From Synechococcus sp. C9 (lineage in GTDB: Bacteria > Cyanobacteriota > Cyanobacteriia > Gloeomargaritales > Gloeomargaritaceae): a stretch of DNA of 64,000 bases. Below, one piece after another: positions 54,477 through 61,327 of this stretch (within the stretch, counting starts at the first letter, position 1; each line of letters starts with the position of its first letter). Location of the stretch: the NCBI RefSeq assembly GCF_022984075.1, contig NZ_JALAAD010000001.1, forward strand, positions 124,001-188,000, given 5' to 3'. The notes under the pieces are model-generated. The model made no database searches, was not told the DNA's origin, and saw only the letters and a list, made by a program, of their open reading frames with translations. The position numbers were made by a program, and so were the translations under genes.

Positions 54477-54815
54477 TTAAGATTTTAATTATAAAACTAT
54501 TATTCACAATGCAAATGTGATTGCCATATTCGTAAAGATATAACGCTAACAAACCACGACAGAGATCGCCCTAGCGTTTTTTGTTAGTTTTAATCAGTAA
54601 AAATTCCCGTCCGTAGGTTTGACCTCGACAGAGCGTGATATTTGACACTCCCCGACCTAAAGGTGCGAAGATTCTTGGTTCAACGAGATGACTTGTTGAA
54701 AACAATTCTCATTGCTCAAAGTAGCGGTCAAACTCTCCCCAAGCGTTCCCTCTTGCGTTCACAAAGTGTTGTGAAGCAATGGCGGTTCCCTTATGCCCTA
54801 AGGTACCGTTGAACT

Positions 54816-54840
54816 AACCAAAAACCTTGGTTGTTTTTTT
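54816..54840 (+). terminator. Candidate Rho-independent terminator
   Basis: AACCAA pairs with TTGGTT across a 5-base loop and is followed by a G and seven T. It may end transcription from the SYLF gene or belong to the IS end described for this interval. Confidence 0.5.
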
Positions 54841-54999
54841 AGCCGTTAGGCTATCGGGTTTTTAGAGAGGTTGATTACCCTCGCCTCTGATTTTAGTATA
54901 GCAAAAGCCGCCTTCCTAGGCGTAGCCGTGCCGGAGGCATTAGGCGGGGTTTTAGACCCACGTTTTTTGATAAACAACAGGGCTTGGAGGCAATCTCGG

Positions 55000-56529
55000 A
55001 TGAAATGGTCCGTACTGAGTCGGCGGGTGGCGGTTTTCGTGGGGTTGGTGGTGATTAGCCTCTGGGTGGTGGGGCCGGGGACACGCTGGATCACGCCCAA
55101 AATTCAAACGACGGAAGCCTTGGCGGGATTTGTGGCGACCTTGGCGGAAGTGTTGGCGGGGGTGTTGGGATTTACCATCTCGGCGGTGGCAATTGTCGTC
55201 CAGTTGAGTGCGGAACGGTTTAGCCCCAAAGTGACAGAATTATTCCTGCGGGAACGCACCAATTTGTTAACGATTTTATTTTTAATTATTGCCAATTTAA
55301 TTAGCGTTTGGACAACGTTAGCCTTTGCATTTCACCCCATTCCCTTAGCATTAGTAGTGATTAATTTAATCCTGGGAAGTATGGCATTTATTATTTTGAT
55401 TCCCTATTTTATTTTTGTGCTAGATTTTCTGCAACCGAATTCGATCATCCAAAATTTAGAACGGCAAGTGCGACAGGGAATCATGCAACGGTTTGAACCC
55501 TCCGAATCCCCGATGCATATTCAACAGGTTCACCGCATTTGTTTATCCGCATTGGGGGAATTTCGCTCCATTGCCATCAGTGCCATTCAACAGCGGGATC
55601 AGGCAATCATCTTGGGATGTTTGGAGAGTTTACGGAATTTGGCGGTCTTTTATGGGGAATATAAATCCCAACTGCCAGAACTCTGGTTCCGCCTGACGCC
55701 ACCCGTATATAAAGATTCAGAATTTGTCTCGGTGGATGCCATGAAACTGCGGGAAATTGAGGCTCAAAAAATTTGGTTGGAAGTAAAGATTTTCCGCCAG
55801 TATCAAGGGATATTGACCAATTCCCTATTGGTCTCAGCGGAAACCTGTACCCTGGTAGGCATTTGCACCCGGGAGATTGGAGAACAGGCTCTGGATTTGG
55901 GACATACCTATATGATTCATTTGACGGTGAAATTTTTTAATACCTATCTGCGTTTGGTGATCAATCAACGGGATATTCGGGCTGGATATAATATTATTAA
56001 ACAATATCGTTTATTGGCGGAAGAAGCCCTCTTACAAGGTTTTGATGAAACGGCGTTAGAAATCGGCCACCATTTTCGTTACTACAGTATTATTGCATAC
56101 AAAACCAATCTTTATTTTTTATGCGAAACCTTTGCCTATGATTTGGGGCATTTGGTGCAAACCTGCTCAAATTTGGGGGATGAGGTGCATCGGAATTTGT
56201 TAGATATTTTCTTAAAAATTGACCATGACCCGGAGAGCGAACAGCAGGAACAATCTTCTCGGGGGGTGCGGAAATCCCAGGTGAAATTGGCGGCCTATTA
56301 CCTCAGCCGAGGGGATCGGGAATTGGCGGATTTAATTTTCCAGGATATGCACCACGAACCCTACACCCGGGTGCAGATTATTTGTGAGGAATTGTTAGCC
56401 ACCACGGAGGATTTTTGGGAATTTACCGACCGGGGGGAAAGTTTCTATTACCTGGAACCGGAGCTACGTCCCTACGTGCAGGAGTTTTTCAGCTGGTTTG
56501 CCCAGCCATCAATTCCGGTTCAGGGATAA
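55000..56529 (+). CDS. DUF2254 family membrane protein
   Basis: About 509 residues. Two N-terminal helices (VAVFVGLVVISLWVVG and AEVLAGVLGFTISAVAIVVQL), with two more at about 85-135 (LTILFLIIANLISVW, LVVINLILGSMAFIILIPYF), then a large soluble domain. AIVVQLSAERFSPKVTELFLR is the DUF2254 signature. Function unknown. ATG 55000 has GGAGG about ten bases upstream. Its 3' end overlaps gpmI convergently by 41 bp. Confidence 0.82.
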   Translation: MKWSVLSRRVAVFVGLVVISLWVVGPGTRWITPKIQTTEALAGFVATLAEVLAGVLGFTISAVAIVVQLSAERFSPKVTELFLRERTNLLTILFLIIANLISVWTTLAFAFHPIPLALVVINLILGSMAFIILIPYFIFVLDFLQPNSIIQNLERQVRQGIMQRFEPSESPMHIQQVHRICLSALGEFRSIAISAIQQRDQAIILGCLESLRNLAVFYGEYKSQLPELWFRLTPPVYKDSEFVSVDAMKLREIEAQKIWLEVKIFRQYQGILTNSLLVSAETCTLVGICTREIGEQALDLGHTYMIHLTVKFFNTYLRLVINQRDIRAGYNIIKQYRLLAEEALLQGFDETALEIGHHFRYYSIIAYKTNLYFLCETFAYDLGHLVQTCSNLGDEVHRNLLDIFLKIDHDPESEQQEQSSRGVRKSQVKLAAYYLSRGDRELADLIFQDMHHEPYTRVQIICEELLATTEDFWEFTDRGESFYYLEPELRPYVQEFFSWFAQPSIPVQG

Positions 56530-58087
56530 TCTCGTAGGCCGCCGGGGCAATCAGGGATTGGCCAGTCATGTCCGCTGGTTGGGGCAATCGTAAAATTTCC
56601 AAAATCGTGGGCGCCACATCCGCTAAGCGTCCCCCCGTCCGCAGGTGCACGTCCCCCCCATGCCCCGGAATTTTTGCCCCTTCCCCCTCGACCAAAATAA
56701 AGGGTACGGGGTTGGTGGTGTGGGCGGTCCAGGGGTTGCCTGCCTCATCCTGCATGGTTTCGGCGTTGCCGTGGTCGGCGGTGATCAGCACGGTTGCCCC
56801 GACTTGGCTGGCGCTGGCAAGCAGTTGTCCCAAGCAGTGATCCACCGTTTCAATGGCGGTGATGGCGGCGGGCATTTGCCCCGTATGGCCGACCATATCG
56901 GGATTGGCATAGTTGACCACAATCAATTGGTACGCCCGGGACTCCAGGGCATGGATAACGGCATCGGTGACGGCCTGGGCAGACATGGCGGGTGCCTGGT
57001 CATAGGTGGGGACTTGGGGGCTGGGAATCATCACCCGTTCCTCCCCAGGGAATGGCTGTTCCCGACCGCCGTTGAAAAAGTAGGTCACATGGGCGTATTT
57101 TTCCGTTTCGGCGGCACGCAACTGCTTTAGCCCGTGGTTGGCAACCACTTCCCCCAGGAGGTTGGCAAAACTTTGGGGGGGAAAGACCATTGGCACCCCG
57201 AGGCTGGGGTCGTATTCCGTAAAGGTGACCACATCTAAGGGGGTTACATAGGGCCGCTCAAACCCCTGGAATTGGGGGTCCACAAACGCCCGCACCAACT
57301 GCCGCATCCGGTCGGGACGGAAATTGTAAAAAATTACCCCATCCCCACTGCGAATCGCCCCAGGGGTCAACCGCACCGGTGGGATAAATTCGTCCGTCAC
57401 CCCCTCTGCATAACAGGTGGTTAATAATTCCACCGCCGGGATGCCTTTGCCCGCCCCATCCGTGGTCATGACTGCATAGGCCTGCTGAATGCGCTCCCAC
57501 CGCTTGTCCCGGTCCATCGCATAGTACCGACCGCTGACCGTGGCAATTTTGCCGATGCCCAAATGGGTTAAATAATCCTGAATGGTCTGCAAGTACTCCT
57601 GCCCGGAGGTGGTCAAGGTGTCCCGCCCGTCCGTGATGGCATGGACGCACACCTGGTCAAAACCCTGCGCCTTGGCAAAATCCAGCAGTGCCAACAGGTG
57701 ATCCAGATGGGAATGCACCCCTCCGGTGGAACACAGCCCCACCAGATGCAGATTGCCGCCCCGCACCCGCACCCGCTCCGCCATTGCCAGCAAAACCGGG
57801 TGGCGCAAAAGCTCCCCCTCAGCGGCGGCATCGGAAATACGCACAAATTCCTGGGGGATGACCCGACCCGCCCCCAGATTCAAATGCCCCACCTCGGAAT
57901 TGCCCATTTGCCCGGCTGGTAAACCCACATCCCGCCCCGACGCTTGAATCAAGGTGTGGGGATACACCCGCCACAGGCTATCCATCACGGGAGTTGTGGC
58001 ACTGGCAATGGCATTCGCCCTCGGGTTTTCCCGATAACCCCAACCATCCAAAATCACCAAAACAACCGGAGCAGTAGGGTGGGTCAT
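56489..58087 (-). CDS. gpmI: 2,3-bisphosphoglycerate-independent phosphoglycerate mutase
   Basis: A 532-residue alkaline-phosphatase-superfamily enzyme interconverting 2- and 3-phosphoglycerate. VVLVILDGWGYRENPRANAI (metal Asp), MGNSEVGHLNLGAGR (catalytic Ser), VHAITDGRDT, ITADHGNAE and HTTNPVPF (metal ligands) are present. Confidence 0.96.
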   Translation of the reverse strand: MTHPTAPVVLVILDGWGYRENPRANAIASATTPVMDSLWRVYPHTLIQASGRDVGLPAGQMGNSEVGHLNLGAGRVIPQEFVRISDAAAEGELLRHPVLLAMAERVRVRGGNLHLVGLCSTGGVHSHLDHLLALLDFAKAQGFDQVCVHAITDGRDTLTTSGQEYLQTIQDYLTHLGIGKIATVSGRYYAMDRDKRWERIQQAYAVMTTDGAGKGIPAVELLTTCYAEGVTDEFIPPVRLTPGAIRSGDGVIFYNFRPDRMRQLVRAFVDPQFQGFERPYVTPLDVVTFTEYDPSLGVPMVFPPQSFANLLGEVVANHGLKQLRAAETEKYAHVTYFFNGGREQPFPGEERVMIPSPQVPTYDQAPAMSAQAVTDAVIHALESRAYQLIVVNYANPDMVGHTGQMPAAITAIETVDHCLGQLLASASQVGATVLITADHGNAETMQDEAGNPWTAHTTNPVPFILVEGEGAKIPGHGGDVHLRTGGRLADVAPTILEILRLPQPADMTGQSLIAPAAYEIIPEPELMAGQTS

Positions 58088-58486
58088 ACGTGGCTCTCTC
58101 TAGGGATGGATTTTGTCCTCAATGATACTATTTACGATGAAATCCCCAGAAATGGCAAATCCTCACCCGCTGGCGGCTTCCATCCGAGGTTAAAAGTTCC
58201 GGCGCAGCGCCAGATCACCACCAGATCACAGCCGTAAGACCCCAGGAGCCACCCGTCCCCAAACCGCCCGCTGTGACCTGGGAGCCTGTCCGTGGTTACC
58301 ATGATTGGCTTAATTATTGGATTTATTTAACTTAAACTTAAGGTGCTTGTTGATGCACTTGTACGGTAATCTCACCTGAATTATGAGTAAAAATTGAATC
58401 ACCAGAGAGCCAAGGATTAGAGTACATAAATCTGTTTTGGTTGCCAGTAGCTTTATTCATCCCATGAATCATTTGGGATGGCTATA
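58088..58486. other. Intergenic region upstream of gpmI, nothing recognised
   Basis: About 400 bp holding the gpmI promoter region. Small inverted words such as ccggcgcagcgcc near 58200 are seen, but no gene or repeat-family member. The family-A copy begins at 58487. Confidence 0.3.
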
Positions 58487-58605
58487 GGGCACCTCTATCA
58501 ATTCAAAGTTAGCGGTCGCAGGGGGGTACCCCCGCCCTGGTTTCTGGATACTATGGGCATTCCCACGATGGGATTGATGATTGGTTCAAATAAATAAAAG
58601 TTCTC
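58487..58605. repeat. Family-A inverted-repeat element, copy 6
   Basis: 119 bp, from gggcacctctatcaattc to caaataaataaaagttctc. Core agcggtcgcaggggggtacc and gggcattcccacgatggga are well kept. Right end slightly decayed. Confidence 0.75.
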
Positions 58606-58645
58606 TTTAACAAGCTCTTTCAACTATATCGTGCTTTCTCACGAG

Positions 58646-58846
58646 TCAGATATATATAGCAATCCTAAATGAGAACAGTCTATTTTTGAGAGTTTCAAGT
58701 AAGTAATGATGTCGTATGGTGATCAACGCCCAAAATCCTTTCAGGGAGAGAAGTTTGCTAAGATTATGTCCCATGCCAACATTAGTAAAGTGAAACTCTC
58801 TAAAATTGAAACTCTCAATTATAAATCTCTGTTTGCCATACATCAT
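58646..58846 (-). pseudogene. Possible degenerate fragment related to the 60.5-kb gene
   Basis: The minus-strand frame contains REFHFTNVGMG. The 20-bp string attagtaaagtgaaactctc at 58781 recurs exactly at 60852 in the NACHT-like fragment (GEFHFTN). The rest does not align, so this is at most a short relic. Confidence 0.25.
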
Positions 58847-58856
58847 CTGAAATACG

Positions 58857-60419
58857 CTACAATTTCCAAAAGCGAGACCGAATCAGCCCAATCCCTACAA
58901 GTACTGGGAAAATAATAAATACGCTAATCAGTCGCATCGCATAGCCTACGGAATCCCAAGTCAAAATTCCTTGTTGTTGTTGCCAAACTAAGACAGCAAT
59001 CCAGAGAACTACTAAGACCACCAACAAAATTAGAGTCTTGCGAGAGATGCGTTGCCACTGCCAGACAATAGGTTGTCGGATGATTCCCAACATTTTATTG
59101 GCATAGTGACCCATCTGATGAAGTATGGTGCCACGAAAGCGCATCTCCAGGAGTAATACGGAAGTGATTAAGCAGAAACCTACCCATGAATCAGCACTGT
59201 AGCGTAGTAGGTGAAATCGGTCATAAATTAAGCCAAAGGGCAAATTAAATGCCAAGCTGGGAAGCCCCCAAATCCCACTGGGGAATGCCCCAATCGAACC
59301 AGCAGTGATAGCGTTGACAACCAGAGCCAAGAGAAATAGCCCGTAGCCAAGGGTGATATATCCCAGCAATCCCCTAAGACTGGCACTCCCAGGTGTGGGC
59401 TGGCGTTGATTGTAATGGGCGATGAGTAGGGGGACGAATCCGGCAATTGCCATCCCAGAACCAAAACTGTGGCGACCCAGCCAGTACATCGTGACCAGAC
59501 TCACACTGGATATGAGGGGGGCAAGTCGCCCATACCGCTTCAAAAGCTGGGTGTACCCTAGGAGTAACAATCCCAGAAAACCGACACCACCGAATACCCA
59601 CCCCATCACCAATGGTTGGGAGACCAGTGGCAAGGCAGTGACGGGTAAACCAAAGGATTGTTCTGCCCAATGCACCATCGCCAATTGCAAATGGGCATCG
59701 TAGGGAGCCAGGGCGTGGTCAGTGGTAGCCGAGACCACCAGCGACCGGGCAGTTCCTCTCTGAAAGTCCCCCAGGACAACAAACGGGGCGGTCTCATGGC
59801 GGGCATTCGTCTCGGCAAAGAGGGTCTGCATCGCTGGTACTGGATTTAATTCCTCATACATACCCGTTGCCAGCAGGAGATTGGCGGGGTGGGTAGGGCT
59901 GGCAGCACCTGCCATAGACAGCAAGAGCGTGGTGCGGATGCTGGGGTGCGCCTGGGCAAGAGCCAAAGCGGTTGTGCCACCCATCGAATGCCCCATGACT
60001 CCCAATCGTTGCGGGTCAATCCCCGGTTGTTGGGCAAGCCAAGTAAGGATGCGGGTGGCTTCCTCATAGTTAGCGGTCAGGGAATTCGGTCGCCAGTCGG
60101 AGCGTCCATAACCGCCAAAATCAAACACCACTGCCGCCATACCCCGGCGAGCAAATTCCCGTGCTAGAGGTGCCAAGGTGTCTTTACTGGAATTAACCCC
60201 GTGGCAAAGGACAAGACCAGGCACCCGCTCCCTCCCGACTGGGCGATAGAGCCGTCCGACCAGGGTGTGATGGGGGCGCACCTCGACCTGGAAGCCCTGA
60301 ACCATGAGTGTGCCATCCAAACTCGTCGCCCAGAGTGCCAGACCAAGTGCCAAACAAATTCCTGGTAGGAGTAGTCCACGCATGGACAGTTTCGCAAGCA
60401 AGGGGAAACTGCCATTCAT
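58857..60419 (-). CDS. Alpha/beta hydrolase with C-terminal membrane domain
   Basis: About 520 residues. One N-terminal helix (LLLPGICLALGLALWATS), an alpha/beta hydrolase domain (about 35-260) with VLCHGVNSSKDTL (oxyanion), VMGHSMGGTTALAL (nucleophile GHSMG), VVSATTDHAL (acid and His region), then about 8 hydrophobic segments to the C-terminus. The hydrolase would face the periplasm. Substrate unknown. ATG 60419 preferred to the frame start at 60461. Confidence 0.78.
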   Translation of the reverse strand: MNGSFPLLAKLSMRGLLLPGICLALGLALWATSLDGTLMVQGFQVEVRPHHTLVGRLYRPVGRERVPGLVLCHGVNSSKDTLAPLAREFARRGMAAVVFDFGGYGRSDWRPNSLTANYEEATRILTWLAQQPGIDPQRLGVMGHSMGGTTALALAQAHPSIRTTLLLSMAGAASPTHPANLLLATGMYEELNPVPAMQTLFAETNARHETAPFVVLGDFQRGTARSLVVSATTDHALAPYDAHLQLAMVHWAEQSFGLPVTALPLVSQPLVMGWVFGGVGFLGLLLLGYTQLLKRYGRLAPLISSVSLVTMYWLGRHSFGSGMAIAGFVPLLIAHYNQRQPTPGSASLRGLLGYITLGYGLFLLALVVNAITAGSIGAFPSGIWGLPSLAFNLPFGLIYDRFHLLRYSADSWVGFCLITSVLLLEMRFRGTILHQMGHYANKMLGIIRQPIVWQWQRISRKTLILLVVLVVLWIAVLVWQQQQGILTWDSVGYAMRLISVFIIFPVLVGIGLIRSRFWKL

Positions 60420-60524
60420 GTTCTCATAAGTTGGGATCAGGTGGTTATGTTTTCGACACAAGTGAAAATGATAATAACTACCAGTTCTTAGCTTGATTTG
60501 AAAGAAGTTAGGCTCTGATTATTC

Positions 60525-60905
60525 TTAGGTTCTCTGCTTGTTGCATTTGATATATTTGTGAGCAAAAAACTCCAGGAGATAACGGTGAATAAAAATATAA
60601 CCTCCTCCCACTTTTTGGAGAAACGTTAGCTGGGTTCCATAGTTCATAAACTGTGCATAATTCCAGGGCATATACCCATACCCCCACAATACAATTCGTA
60701 GGATAAAATAATGTTGATAACACGCCAAACCCGCTGGTGAGAACAGCCCAAATAGAAGCCCCACGACCATACCAAAAAAACTAAGACCAAATGTATAGCC
60801 GACAATACCGAGGGTGATGGTACCGATTGTGCCAAATAACAGGGCATTGTGATTAGTAAAGTGAAACTCTCCCCTAAACCAATACTCACCTCGTTCTATT
60901 CTCAT
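60525..60905 (-). CDS. Short membrane protein resembling a NACHT/STAND protein C-terminus
   Basis: A 126-residue frame: EYWFRGEFHFTNHNALLF, two hydrophobic helices (LGIVGYTFGLSFFGMVVGLLFG), YFILRIVLWGYGYMPWNY, and GGGYIFIHRYLLEFFA. I associate this layout with the C-terminal ends of large cyanobacterial NACHT-type NTPases, so this may be a detached tail rather than a full gene. The ATG lies inside the family-B end at 60901-60919. Confidence 0.45.
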   Translation of the reverse strand: MRIERGEYWFRGEFHFTNHNALLFGTIGTITLGIVGYTFGLSFFGMVVGLLFGLFSPAGLACYQHYFILRIVLWGYGYMPWNYAQFMNYGTQLTFLQKVGGGYIFIHRYLLEFFAHKYIKCNKQRT

Positions 60906-61044
60906 TTAGGATTGCTATATAAGGCTCATCAGCCATCCCTATCCATTGAGCAGACACAGCCAATCCATGCGCCCGTCTGACCTGATTGTGTCGGGGAGAT
61001 TAGGCCATCGGGCGAGAACTATCTAACCATCTCAGCGAATCTAT

Positions 61045-61073
61045 TTGGGGAAATTGCCCCCTTTGCGTATAAT
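61045..61073 (+). promoter_or_regulatory. Candidate sigma-70-type promoter
   Basis: TTGGGG at 61045-61050, a 17-base spacer, and TATAAT at 61068-61073, a consensus -10. It points to the small gene at 61104 and then ppc. Read by eye only. Confidence 0.45.
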
Positions 61074-61103
61074 TAGGGTTATCGTCACGCCTTGTCGTTA
61101 CCC

Positions 61104-61262
61104 ATGACCCGTTGCGCTCTGAGCGTTTGTACTGTGCCCATGTTGGCGGTGGTACTTCTGGGGGCAGGGTGGCAACAGGTGAATCAAACGCTGGGGATTT
61201 GGGCGCAAGAGGTGTTTCGGGGGGAACGGTTACCCGTGTTGCCCGCACCGACTGGAGAATAG
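61104..61262 (+). CDS. Small hypothetical protein upstream of ppc
   Basis: A 52-codon frame MTRCALSVCTVPMLAVVL... with a hydrophobic N-terminal segment (residues about 4-20) and a polar tail ending VLPAPTGE. It begins about 30 bp after a consensus -10 box and ends 66 bp before ppc. No recognisable family and no good ribosome site, so it is a tentative call. Confidence 0.35.
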   Translation: MTRCALSVCTVPMLAVVLLGAGWQQVNQTLGIWAQEVFRGERLPVLPAPTGE

Positions 61263-61327
61263 CTTCGTTAGAGCCTTGCCGTGGCTAGGGGCTGAGGATA
61301 GGCGGCAATCCTACAGGAGTCTGAAAG

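Larger units (their letters stand above)
54357..54999. other. Intergenic region with repeat and IS remnants
   Basis: Holds a chimeric repeat (54375-54476: family-B left end, then family-A right end). A segment at 54645-54780 (atttgacactccccgaccta, gaagattcttggttcaacga) looks like a solitary IS200/IS605-type end as seen across cyanobacteria. A hairpin-rich segment lies at 54908-54955. No gene is supported; a frame read from 54871 into the next gene is an upstream extension. Confidence 0.45.
58655..60919. mobile_element. Possible unit bounded by family-B ends, carrying an alpha/beta hydrolase
   Basis: The left end tatagcaatcctaaatgaga at 58655 and the identical sequence read in reverse ending at 60919 face each other across 2.27 kb. 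Both are next to TA repeats. The interval holds the hydrolase gene and a NACHT-protein fragment. The ends match those of the small family-B elements, so a composite or non-autonomous unit is possible; coincidence of two solo ends is the alternative. No transposase lies inside. Confidence 0.4.

Noticed and set aside
54871-54999. N-terminal extension of the DUF2254 protein
   Set aside because: It crosses a hairpin-rich IS remnant; a good ribosome site and the membrane-protein start are at 55000.
58706-58915. 69-codon plus-strand frame
   Set aside because: No motif, and it lies opposite the hydrolase 3' end and a relic repeat.
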